Positions 51,456-58,776 of a stretch of DNA of 64,000 nt are shown one piece after another (position 1 is the first letter of the stretch; each line of letters begins with the position of its first letter). The translations under genes and the position numbers were made by a program. The notes beneath the pieces were generated by a model. It did no database searches. It saw only the letters and a list, made by a program, of their open reading frames with translations, and was not told the origin of the DNA. Source of the stretch: Lentzea cavernae (lineage in GTDB: Bacteria > Actinomycetota > Actinomycetes > Mycobacteriales > Pseudonocardiaceae); the NCBI RefSeq assembly GCF_014653695.1, contig NZ_BNAR01000011.1, positions 1 to 64,000 on the forward strand. The letters run 5' to 3'.

Positions 51456-52154
51456 CTACGGCGAGGTTAGTCGCCGGCTGCCGAGCAACGCCGTTCCGAC
51501 ACGCACACAGGTCGATCCGTGCGAGATGGCATCTTCCAGGTCACCACTCATTCCCGCTGACACTCCGATGGCAGTGGGATGATCATCACGTAGGCCAGAT
51601 ACCACCGAAACCAACGCCTGAAACGCCTGCGAGGGTTTCATCGTCCGAGGCGCGACAGTCATCGCACCTCGGAGAATAAGATCACCCGAACGAGTGATCA
51701 CGCCAGCCAGTTCCCCGACGTCCTGAACGGCGACTCCCCCTCGCGAGGTGTCCCCGTCGATGCTGACCTGCAGCAACACGTCCAATTTCACGCCCTTGGC
51801 GTGCGCTGCCTTGGCCAACGCCTCGGCCAGCCGGACGCTGTCCACGGAGTCGACCTGATCGGCCCACTCGACGACGGACTTCGCTTTGTTCCGCTGCAAT
51901 CGCCCGACCATGTGCCATCTGGCTTCTTCCAGATGTCTCAATTGGCCGACCTTCGCCCCGGCCTCCTGGTCGCGGTTCTCCGCGAAGTTCCTGAGACCGA
52001 GCCCGTAAAGGATCTCCACATCACTCGCGGGCCAGGTTTTCGTCACCGCGAGCAACATCACTTCGTCCCGCGGACGCCCTGCCGCCTCACACGCTTTCGC
52101 GATGCGCTCCTCGACCTCGGCGAGGTTCTCCTTCAACTCCTCCGCGCGGTTCAC
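51456..52154 (-). CDS. PLP homeostasis protein YggS/PLPBP
   Basis: The 232-residue barrel protein binds pyridoxal phosphate without known catalysis. Visible signatures are MLLAVTKTWPASDVEILYGL with the PLP lysine, NFAENRDQEAGAKV, WHMVGRLQRNKAK, and SAGMSGDLEDAISHGSTCVRVGT, the phosphate-binding end. GTG 52154 overlaps the pgeF stop (GTGA). Linkage with division genes is conserved in actinobacteria. Confidence 0.95.
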   Translation of the reverse strand: MNRAEELKENLAEVEERIAKACEAAGRPRDEVMLLAVTKTWPASDVEILYGLGLRNFAENRDQEAGAKVGQLRHLEEARWHMVGRLQRNKAKSVVEWADQVDSVDSVRLAEALAKAAHAKGVKLDVLLQVSIDGDTSRGGVAVQDVGELAGVITRSGDLILRGAMTVAPRTMKPSQAFQALVSVVSGLRDDHPTAIGVSAGMSGDLEDAISHGSTCVRVGTALLGSRRLTSP

Positions 52155-52855
52155 GGCTCAACCCACACCACGGAGGCAAGCCGCCCGGTAGGAGCCTGCC
52201 GCCGATGGCTGAACAGGTCCTTCTCCTCGAACGTGCACCGCGGGTCGACCCCGATCTTCCCGACACCGGCGCTGGCGAGCTGGTTCCACAACCCGGCCCT
52301 CAAGTCCAGCGCAGGCGTCCCCCTCCGCGACTTCGAGGCACTACCGGGCAGGTGCTTCTCCACATCCCTCTGCATGTCAGCGGGCACCTCATAGCACTCA
52401 CCGCACACCGCAGGCCCCAGCAACACCTCGACGCGCTCGAGCTCGGCCCCCAACGCCATCATCGCCTTGAGCGCCTCCACCACCACCCCGACTCGAGCCC
52501 CGACCCGCCCGGCATGCACAGCCCCGACAACACCGGCCTCCTGGTCCCCCAGCAACACCGGCACGCAGTCAGCCGTCAACACGACGAGCCCCAGACCACT
52601 CCTTTTCGTCACAACAGCATCAGTGGCCTCAAGCGGCTCACCCAGCGGCCCGTCCACCGTCGCAACAGTGCGCCCGTGCACCTGCTCCATCCAGACCAGC
52701 CGGTCGGGCGCAAGCCCGATCCCCTCGGCCAGCCGAACCCGGTTGGCCTCAACGGACTCGACGTCGTCCCCAACGTGATCGCCGAGGTTGAACGACTCGT
52801 AGGACCCTCTGGACACGCCACCGGCGCGGGTGGTGACAACACGACGAATGCGCAC
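52151..52855 (-). CDS. pgeF: Peptidoglycan editing factor PgeF (DUF152, laccase-like)
   Basis: The 234-residue protein belongs to the YfiH/DUF152 family, which hydrolyses mis-incorporated muramyl-serine precursors in E. coli and has purine-nucleoside phosphorylase-like activity in other members. The metal site is intact: QVHGRTVATV, LTADCVPVLLGD, GAVHAGRVGARVG and GPAVCGECYEV. Gly-Arg-Val replaces the Trp-Arg-Gly seen after HAG in many enzymes. The GTG at 52855 starts it; yggS overlaps its end. Normally it sits directly after ftsZ, but here about 900 bp intervene. Confidence 0.93.
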   Translation of the reverse strand: MRIRRVVTTRAGGVSRGSYESFNLGDHVGDDVESVEANRVRLAEGIGLAPDRLVWMEQVHGRTVATVDGPLGEPLEATDAVVTKRSGLGLVVLTADCVPVLLGDQEAGVVGAVHAGRVGARVGVVVEALKAMMALGAELERVEVLLGPAVCGECYEVPADMQRDVEKHLPGSASKSRRGTPALDLRAGLWNQLASAGVGKIGVDPRCTFEEKDLFSHRRQAPTGRLASVVWVEP

Positions 52856-52992
52856 ACCCCCACCCTAGTTCGCCCCACCCCACCCCCCGAACACGCCCAA
52901 CAGCCCACCCCGCACCACACCCGACTCACGCGCTGCGGCCGCTCGCCCACCCACGCACCTCGTGGTCCTCGCGCACTACGGCCACCTCGTGC

Positions 52993-53032
52993 ACGCAACG
53001 CGCCAGTGCGCGCGGGGATAGGCGCGTTGCGT
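52993..53032. repeat. Hairpin with 12-nt arms
   Basis: ACGCAACGCGCC (52993-53004) and GGCGCGTTGCGT (53021-53032) are perfectly inverted around 16 bases. No U-tract follows on either strand. It lies about 140 bp from the pgeF start and is part of the GC-rich insertion. Confidence 0.75.
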
Positions 53033-53184
53033 ACCCCGGTGCGTGGGGTGGGCGCTGTGTGCAGTGCGTACGCGGCGCATGGGATGGGCGCGATGCGCAA
53101 GGCGCACACGGCGCGTGGAATGGCGCGGTGTGTGAGACGGCGGCCGGAGCGCTCCGGCGAAGGTGGGGGGCACCCCAGCTACCC

Positions 53185-53239
53185 GCGATGCCGCAGGCGA
53201 GCCGTCCTCCCCCACGCGATGCCGCAGGCGAGCCGTCCT
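53185..53239. repeat. 24-bp direct repeat, two copies
   Basis: Two identical 24-nt copies start at 53185 and 53216 (beginning GCGATGCCGCAGG, ending GAGCCGTCCT), 31 bp apart, separated by CCCCCAC. They adjoin the giant inverted repeat and may mark a duplicated edge of the inserted DNA. Confidence 0.8.
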
Positions 53240-53253
53240 TACCAAGAGGCTTG

Positions 53254-53397
53254 GGCGGTGGGGTCCCATCACGAGTCGCGCCACAGCTCCTGCTGCAGTC
53301 AGGTAGGGGTGTCAAGCGGACACGCTCTTCGTCCGCTTGACACCCCTACCTGACTGTGGCCAGCTCCTGGTGCGACTCGTGATGGGACCCCACCGCC
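53254..53397. repeat. 144-bp giant inverted repeat
   Basis: Two pairs of perfect 26-nt arms are nested. The outer pair is 53254-53279 and 53372-53397 (starting GGCGGTGGGGTCCCATCACG), and the inner pair is 53296-53321 and 53331-53356 (starting CAGTCAGGTAGGGGTGTCAA). The loop is nine bases (53322-53330). Between the arm pairs, 16 and 15 bases do not pair; instead both carry CAGCTCCTG in the same orientation. This is far longer than a terminator. It could be a palindromic mobile repeat or a protein/recombinase site. Confidence 0.9.
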
Positions 53398-53678
53398 GAC
53401 CGCACCCGACAAACCAACAGGCAGCCGCCCAACGCAACAGGCGTGCCATCAACCCACAAACGGCGCCGGCCCCCATCTCAGATTGCCGGGGTCTGGGGCA
53501 GCGCCCCAGGGGAAGCACGCACCAGCAACAGGCCGCACCCAACCCAACCACCTACGAACCAGAAACAGGCACCCGCCAAACCAACCGGGAGACGACCCAC
53601 CCAACCGGCGCGCCCCAATCAGCGCCCCCAACCAAACACGCATCACCCACGCTGACGCAGGCGTCCCCCCAAACAAAG

Positions 53679-53709
53679 ACCCCCTGAGCCCAAACGCTAC
53701 TCAGGGGGT
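53679..53709 (-). terminator. Intrinsic terminator of ftsZ
   Basis: ACCCCCTGAG and CTCAGGGGGT form a perfect 10-bp stem with an 11-nt loop, 45 nt beyond the ftsZ stop in the minus direction. The minus strand continues TCTTTGTTTGG, a T-rich tail. It is the clearest intrinsic terminator in the window. Confidence 0.8.
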
Positions 53710-53753
53710 CCGACAAGATCATCAACCAAACCAGCCACCACGAAGGCGGCACA

Positions 53754-55088
53754 TCACCGACGCATGAACGGCGGAACATCCACCTCGTCATCAGGATCAT
53801 CCGTGACCGGCACCGGCCGAGACGGCAACGACCCGTTCGGCGACAAGGATCGAGGCACAGACGGCACGTACCCGTTCCCCTGAGCCGGCGAAGGCTGAGG
53901 CGGCACAGTCGCCGGAGGCTGCTGCACAGGCGGGGTCTGCCGAACCTCAGGCTGCACCGGCTGCTGCTGCACAGGCTGAACCTGCTGCACCGGAGCATGA
54001 ACCGGAGGCGGCTGCACCGGCGGAGTCTGCGCAACAGGCTGCTGCACGTGCGTCGGCACCGCGCTGGCGGAGGCGATGGGCCCGCTGGCCGTCCGGGGCG
54101 GCGAGGACAGCGCCGTCGGCTCCAGCTTCTTGTGCGTGGGTCCGCCGGCGTCGAAGCCTGCCGCGATCACCGTGACCCTGACCTCGTCGCCGAGGGAGTC
54201 GTCGATGACCGTACCGAAGATGATGTTCGCGTCCGGGTGAGCCGCTTCCTGCACCAGCGAGGCGGACTCGTTGATCTCGAAGAGGCCCAGGTCGGAGCCG
54301 CCGGCGATCGACAGCAGCACGCCGTGCGCGCCCTCCATCGAGGCCTCGAGCAGGGGCGAGTTGATCGCCTTCTGCGCGGCCTGGACCGCTCTTCCCTCGC
54401 CTCGTGCCGAGCCGATGCCCATCAACGCCGAGCCCGCGCCGGACATGACCGACTTGACGTCGGCGAAGTCCAGGTTGATCAGACCGGGGGTCGTGATCAG
54501 GTCGGTGATGCCCTGGACACCGGAGAGGAGCACCTCGTCCGCGGACCGGAAGGCGTCCATCAGGCTGACGCCGATGTCGCCGAGCTGCAGCAGCCGGTCG
54601 TTGGGGATGACGATGAGCGTGTCGCACTCGTTGCGCAGGGCCTGGATGCCGTCCTCGGCCTGCTTGGCGCGGCGCTTGCCCTCGAACGAGAACGGGCGCG
54701 TCACCACACCGATGGTCAGTGCGCCGAGCTTGCGGGCGATGGAGGCCACGACCGGCGCGCCGCCGGTGCCCGTGCCACCACCCTCACCAGCCGTCACGAA
54801 GACCATGTCGGCCCCCTTGAGGACCTCCTCGATCTCCTCGCGGTGGTCTTCGGCAGCCTTGTGCCCGACCTCCGGGTTCGCGCCGGCGCCGAGGCCGCGC
54901 GTCAGTTCACGGCCGATGTCGAGCTTGACGTCGGCATCAGACATCAGCAGGGCCTGTGCGTCGGTGTTCACCGCGATGAACTCGACGCCCTTGAGCCCGA
55001 CCTCGATCATGCGGTTGACGGCGTTGACGCCGCCACCACCGATGCCGACGACCTTGATCACCGCGAGGTAGTTGTGCGGGGGCGTCAT
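53754..55088 (-). CDS. ftsZ: Cell division GTPase FtsZ
   Basis: FtsZ polymerises into the division ring. The 444-residue protein has the nucleotide-binding start VIKVVGIGGGGVNAVNRMIE, the tubulin signature GEGGGTGTGGAPV (around residues 99-111), the T7-loop region with NLDFADVKSVMSGAGSALMG, and a long Pro/Gln-rich disordered linker (QQPVQPEVRQTPPVQQPPAT). It ends in the conserved tail DDEVDVPPFMRR that binds SepF/FtsW. ATG 55088 is the start. It is followed by a strong terminator and is separated from ftsQ by 1.5 kb of unusual sequence. Confidence 0.98.
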   Translation of the reverse strand: MTPPHNYLAVIKVVGIGGGGVNAVNRMIEVGLKGVEFIAVNTDAQALLMSDADVKLDIGRELTRGLGAGANPEVGHKAAEDHREEIEEVLKGADMVFVTAGEGGGTGTGGAPVVASIARKLGALTIGVVTRPFSFEGKRRAKQAEDGIQALRNECDTLIVIPNDRLLQLGDIGVSLMDAFRSADEVLLSGVQGITDLITTPGLINLDFADVKSVMSGAGSALMGIGSARGEGRAVQAAQKAINSPLLEASMEGAHGVLLSIAGGSDLGLFEINESASLVQEAAHPDANIIFGTVIDDSLGDEVRVTVIAAGFDAGGPTHKKLEPTALSSPPRTASGPIASASAVPTHVQQPVAQTPPVQPPPVHAPVQQVQPVQQQPVQPEVRQTPPVQQPPATVPPQPSPAQGNGYVPSVPRSLSPNGSLPSRPVPVTDDPDDEVDVPPFMRR

Positions 55089-55146
55089 CGGATCCGCCTT
55101 CCTGATCGTGGTCCGCGCTGTGCTGGGTGTGAGGCACCCGGATTGA

Positions 55147-55184
55147 AACTCTCAACCTCTCGTCGAGGCTCAGAGTTATGTCAA
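55147..55184 (-). promoter_or_regulatory. ftsZ upstream dyad and TTGACA element
   Basis: About 60-95 bp upstream of ftsZ on the minus strand, TTGACA (55184-55179) precedes a dyad, AACTCT-N3-CCTC / GAGG-N3-AGAGTT (55177-55147). No good -10 is placed 17 bp from TTGACA, so either TAACTC close by belongs to another promoter or the dyad is an operator or leader hairpin. ftsZ must have its own promoter since an opposite-strand gene interrupts the cluster upstream. Confidence 0.4.
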
Positions 55185-55415
55185 CCCCGTATGTTCCTGC
55201 TGGACGGTAAGCACCGGCGGCACGTCGGTCCAGCAGCCACGCCGTAGGGTCCCAACACTGTGCGCTACTACTCCCCGGTCGTGCCGTCAAGTAGTTGCGA
55301 ACGGCCCTGAGGACGACGCACCCCAAGCGTAGTCGGACCTCGAATCAGAGATCGTCTCGCCCATGCTTACTTCAGTTGCACACCGTCCGGGGTGCCCCAT
55401 CGCTACCGTCGGCAG

Positions 55416-56306
55416 ATGGGGATGAAGATGCTGGGCGTCGCGCTGGCCGCGATCGCCCTGGGGGCAGTGGTGGTGGCGCCGGCGAGCGCCGCGAGCGGCA
55501 ACGACGTGGTCGAGATCAAGAACGTCGCCTATGGCGAGTGCCTGCAGGCCGCGCAGGAACAGCACGGAAGTCCGCTGATCGTCGCCTGCGACGGAGGGGC
55601 GGACCAGCGGTGGGAGGTCATCCCGGTCGCCGGCGGCAGGCAGTTGCTCCGCAACGTGACGAGCAAGGACTGCCTGAGCGAGACGTACGGTTCCTATTAC
55701 TGCGACGACGAGGGCGTTCATTCGTTCGCCGCGATCCTGCCGCAGCCATCCGGTGCCGTGCGCATCAAGCTGAGCGACGGGGAGAGGTACCTCAGCGGGT
55801 TCACCTGGTCCAGTGGCGCCCGTGACGCCTGGTACCAGCCGCTGCGCGACTACGACGAGCAGCTCTGGCAGGTGCGCGCGGTCGGCACGGCGGCGCCGCT
55901 CCCGGACACCAAGGGCGAGGTCGTGCGCATCAGTTCCGTCCAGTTCGACTACTACGGCTGCGTCAGCCTGACGAACGGCACCGGCCTCACGAACTCGCCG
56001 TGCGCGGACGTTCCGGAGCAGAAGTTCCAGCGCATCGAGCTGCCCGACGGCCGGACGGCGCTGCAGAGCCTCGCCAACGGCAAGTGCGTCACCGTGCGCG
56101 AGGGCCAGTCCATCTCGCTCGACGTCGCGTCCAACTGCTCACCGGAAGACGTCCGCCAGCTGTGGACGATCGAACCGACGAGGACCGGCGCCGCGCGCGT
56201 CAGGCAGTCCGCGGACGGGCAGCTCCTGACGCCGGGGTCCAACTGGGTGTTCCTGTACGCCCAGCAGACCGGCGCGTGGCAGCTCTGGAACCTCCTGCCG
56301 GCCTGA
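55416..56306 (+). CDS. Secreted ricin-type lectin-like protein inside the dcw cluster
   Basis: This 296-residue protein has a Sec signal (MGMKMLGVALAAIALGAVVV, cut after APASA) and two RICIN (beta-trefoil) domains. QxW repeats appear as DQRWEV, EQLWQV, RQLWTI and WQLWNL, and paired cysteines as ECLQ..VACD, KDCLS..YYCD, GCVS..SPCA, KCVT..SNC. It carries no catalytic domain, so it is a pure carbohydrate-binding secreted protein. It reads against ftsQ and ftsZ. ATGs at 55416, 55422 and 55428 are possible; none has a strong ribosome-binding site. Confidence 0.85.
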   Translation: MGMKMLGVALAAIALGAVVVAPASAASGNDVVEIKNVAYGECLQAAQEQHGSPLIVACDGGADQRWEVIPVAGGRQLLRNVTSKDCLSETYGSYYCDDEGVHSFAAILPQPSGAVRIKLSDGERYLSGFTWSSGARDAWYQPLRDYDEQLWQVRAVGTAAPLPDTKGEVVRISSVQFDYYGCVSLTNGTGLTNSPCADVPEQKFQRIELPDGRTALQSLANGKCVTVREGQSISLDVASNCSPEDVRQLWTIEPTRTGAARVRQSADGQLLTPGSNWVFLYAQQTGAWQLWNLLPA

Positions 56307-56412
56307 CCGGCAGTGCCTTGATACTTCCTTCGGGTGACAACGATCAATCCGGCTAATACCGCCGGTGGTCCTCCGATGAACACGGCAGTCGTTCATCACC
56401 AGGAGGCAAGTC

Positions 56413-56643
56413 TTGGCATCCGCACCCGCGTCCGTGCGTTCGCTCTTCGTCGAAGCGATCGTGTTGGAACTCGTCACGAGCAGGCTGGGCAGCCTGCTCG
56501 TGCGGGTCGCGTCGGCGCGACCGGGCGGGACAGCCGGCGAACCTCGAGCGGTCCCCGTGTGCTCACAGCCGATCACGAGGTCCTCGAATCGGCGCGTGCG
56601 CAGGTTCCCGGCGCCGTCCCGTCCGCGGTCACCGCGCCGCTAG
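56413..56643 (+). CDS. Possible 76-residue protein with TTG start, doubtful
   Basis: A perfect AGGAGG (56401-56406) stands 6 nt before TTG 56413, and the first 50 or so codons have high GC3 (LASAPASVRSLFVEAIVLEL, a helix-like start). Beyond about 56545 codon bias worsens in this frame and improves in the frame that ends APLAG at 56643-56651, as if a longer gene had suffered a frameshift. No homology is recognised. It may be a small real gene, or a remnant that came with the neighbouring lectin gene. Confidence 0.35.
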   Translation: MASAPASVRSLFVEAIVLELVTSRLGSLLVRVASARPGGTAGEPRAVPVCSQPITRSSNRRVRRFPAPSRPRSPRR

Positions 56644-56647
56644 CGGG

Positions 56648-57397
56648 CTAGGAGACCGTGGCCAGGTCCGGCGACGACACGTCGTAGGTCGTGCCCTCCC
56701 GGGTGAGCAGCACGACCAGCACGGCGCCCTTGCGCGGTGTCTCGTCGGAGCTGCCCCACTTCACCACGCGGTTGCCGGTGAGCGTCAGCTTCACGTCGGC
56801 GCCGGTCGTCGCCGCCACCGACACGACCTCGGGCCGCAGCTTCTCCGGCAGCTCGTTCAGCACCCCGACGACGGCGCGGGTGGCCGGGTCGGTGGAGGAC
56901 GGCAGCGTCAGCACCAGCTCGGGCACGCCGGGGGCGGCGGCCGGGAGGACCGCGTAGTCCTTGCCGGTCGAGTCGACCAGGTGGAAGCCGTCGGGCAGTT
57001 TCACCGAGCCGACCGGGACGCGTTCGGTGAGCAGCAGCCGGACCGTGCCGGGGAGCTGGCGTTCCACCTCCACCGCAGCGACGCGGGGGACGCCGGCGAC
57101 GCGGTCGTGGATCTCCTGGAGGTCCAGGCGCGCCAGGGGTGATCCCGTTTCGATCGACGCCACGGCGCGGACCTCGTCCTCGGTGAGTGCCACGTTGCCG
57201 CGGACGTCCACCTGGCTGACGCCGAGCAACGGCGTGAAGAAGACGCAGTAGACCAACGCCACCACGGACAGCACTGTCAGCAGCGCGACCAGGCGGCGGC
57301 GCAGGATGACCCTGCGCCGCGCCTTGAACTCCGCGCTCTTCGGTCTCCGGTTCGCGGGGCGAACTCGCGTGGACCTGCCGCGAACCGGGGCGCTCAT
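56648..57397 (-). CDS. ftsQ: Cell division protein FtsQ
   Basis: FtsQ is a bitopic divisome scaffold. The 249-residue protein has a basic cytoplasmic tail (RPANRRPKSAEFKARRRVIL), one membrane helix (LVALLTVLSVVALVYCVFF), a POTRA domain (VSQVDVRGNVALTEDEVRAV) and the beta domain (VERQLPGTVRLLLTERVPVG, SSDETPRKGAVLVVLL). ATG 57397 overlaps the murC stop (ATGA). It is the last gene of the continuous mur-fts run before the lectin insertion. Confidence 0.95.
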   Translation of the reverse strand: MSAPVRGRSTRVRPANRRPKSAEFKARRRVILRRRLVALLTVLSVVALVYCVFFTPLLGVSQVDVRGNVALTEDEVRAVASIETGSPLARLDLQEIHDRVAGVPRVAAVEVERQLPGTVRLLLTERVPVGSVKLPDGFHLVDSTGKDYAVLPAAAPGVPELVLTLPSSTDPATRAVVGVLNELPEKLRPEVVSVAATTGADVKLTLTGNRVVKWGSSDETPRKGAVLVVLLTREGTTYDVSSPDLATVS

Positions 57398-58776
57398 GCC
57401 TGCTCGTCGCTCGCCAGGGCGCTGACGATCTCGGGGCCGAGCATCGTCACGTCGCCCGCGCCCATGGTGACCACGAGGTCGCCCTCGCGCACCAGCGACG
57501 CCACCAGGGCGGGCACGCGGTCGAACGACGGCTCGTAGTGCACGGAGGCCGTGACCTGGTCCGCGATCAGCGCGCCGGTCACGCCCGGCTCCGGCTCCTC
57601 GCGGGCGCCGTAGACGTCCAGCACGACGACCTCGTCCGCCAGCGACAGAGCGGCGGCGAACTCGGTGGCGAACGTGCGCGTGCGTGAGTACAGGTGCGGC
57701 TGGAACACCACGACGACGCGGCCCGCGCCGGCGACCGGGCGTGCCGCACGCAGCTGTGCGTCGACCTCGGTCGGGTGGTGGGCGTAGTCGTCGTACACCG
57801 ACACGCCACCGCCACGGCCCTTGAACTCGAACCGCCGCCGCACACCGCCGAAGGCCGCGAGGCCCTCGAGCAGCCCGGCCTGGTCGGCACCGAGCTCCAG
57901 ACCGGCCAGCAGAGCGGCGATCGCGTTCAACGCCATGTGCTCGCCCGGCACCGCGACCCGGACCTCGACCGGCACGCCGTCGATCTCGACCGACGCGAGG
58001 CCACCGGACTCGAACGGCTTGTAGTCGACCAGACGCGCGTCGGAGGCCGAACGCCCGTACTCGCGCACGCGAATTCCGCGCGCACGGGCCTCGGTGATCA
58101 GCCGCGCCGCACCGGGATCGTCCACACAGGACACCAGGACGCCGCCCGGCACGATCCGCTCGAGGAACGAGTCGAACACGGCCGTGTAGGCCTCGACGGT
58201 GCCGTGGTGGTCGAGGTGGTCGGCCTCGACGTTCGTGACGACGGCGACGGACGGCGAGAAGAACAGGAACGAGCCGTCGGACTCGTCGGCCTCGGCCACG
58301 AACACGCCACCGGTGCCCTGATGGGCGTTGGCGCCGGACTCGTTCAGGTCACCACCGATCGCGAACGACGGGTCGACACGGCAGTGCTGCAACGCCACGG
58401 TGAGCATCGACGTGGTCGACGTCTTGCCGTGCGTGCCGGCGACGCACACGACGCGATGGTCTTCCATCAACGCCGCGAGGGCCTCGGCACGGCGCAGCAC
58501 GGTGATGCCGCGCTCGCGAGCCGCCGCGTACTCCGGGTTCGTGTCCTTGATCGCGGTCGACACCACGACCTCGGTGGCGCCGCCGTCGAGCTGGTCCAGG
58601 TTCGCGGCGTCGTGGCCGACGGCGATCCGCGCGCCCTGGGCGCGCAGGGCCAGCACGGTGCGCGAGTCCTTGGCGTCCGAACCGGACACCTGCACGCCGC
58701 GCGCCAGGAGGATGCGGGCGATTCCGCTCATGCCGGCACCACCGATGCCGACGAGGTGGACGCGTTCGAGGCTCAC
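57394..58776 (-). CDS. murC: UDP-N-acetylmuramate-L-alanine ligase
   Basis: MurC adds L-Ala to UDP-MurNAc with ATP. The 460-residue protein has the N-terminal UDP-binding VHLVGIGGAGMSGIARILL, the P-loop CVAGTHGKTSTTSML, the Mg-site region GVFVAEADESDGSFL, and the C-terminal domain with YDDYAHHPTEV and VFQPHLYSRT. GTG 58776 overlaps the murG stop (GTGA), so the cytoplasmic precursor genes are translated as a chain. Confidence 0.97.
   Translation of the reverse strand: MSLERVHLVGIGGAGMSGIARILLARGVQVSGSDAKDSRTVLALRAQGARIAVGHDAANLDQLDGGATEVVVSTAIKDTNPEYAAARERGITVLRRAEALAALMEDHRVVCVAGTHGKTSTTSMLTVALQHCRVDPSFAIGGDLNESGANAHQGTGGVFVAEADESDGSFLFFSPSVAVVTNVEADHLDHHGTVEAYTAVFDSFLERIVPGGVLVSCVDDPGAARLITEARARGIRVREYGRSASDARLVDYKPFESGGLASVEIDGVPVEVRVAVPGEHMALNAIAALLAGLELGADQAGLLEGLAAFGGVRRRFEFKGRGGGVSVYDDYAHHPTEVDAQLRAARPVAGAGRVVVVFQPHLYSRTRTFATEFAAALSLADEVVVLDVYGAREEPEPGVTGALIADQVTASVHYEPSFDRVPALVASLVREGDLVVTMGAGDVTMLGPEIVSALASDEQA

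Larger units (their letters stand above)
52856..53753. other. ~900-bp non-coding insertion between pgeF and ftsZ
   Basis: No frame here has coding character; the predicted peptides are low-complexity. In order it holds: a hairpin with 12-nt arms (52993-53032), a 24-bp direct repeat (53185/53216), a 144-bp giant inverted repeat (53254-53397), a C/A-skewed tract (about 53400-53680) with a small CTGGGGC-AGC-GCCCCAG stem (53493-53509), and the ftsZ terminator (53679-53709). In most actinobacteria ftsZ and pgeF are nearly adjacent, so this looks inserted or expanded. Confidence 0.7.

Noticed and set aside
52205..53353. Long plus-strand frame covering pgeF and the repeat region
   Set aside because: It is the complement of pgeF followed by low-complexity sequence, with no ribosome-binding site and no domain.
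53185..53397. Possible integron attC or phage att site
   Set aside because: No integrase or recombinase gene, no tRNA and no cassette-like ORFs are nearby. The long perfect arms do not fit the bulged attC pattern.
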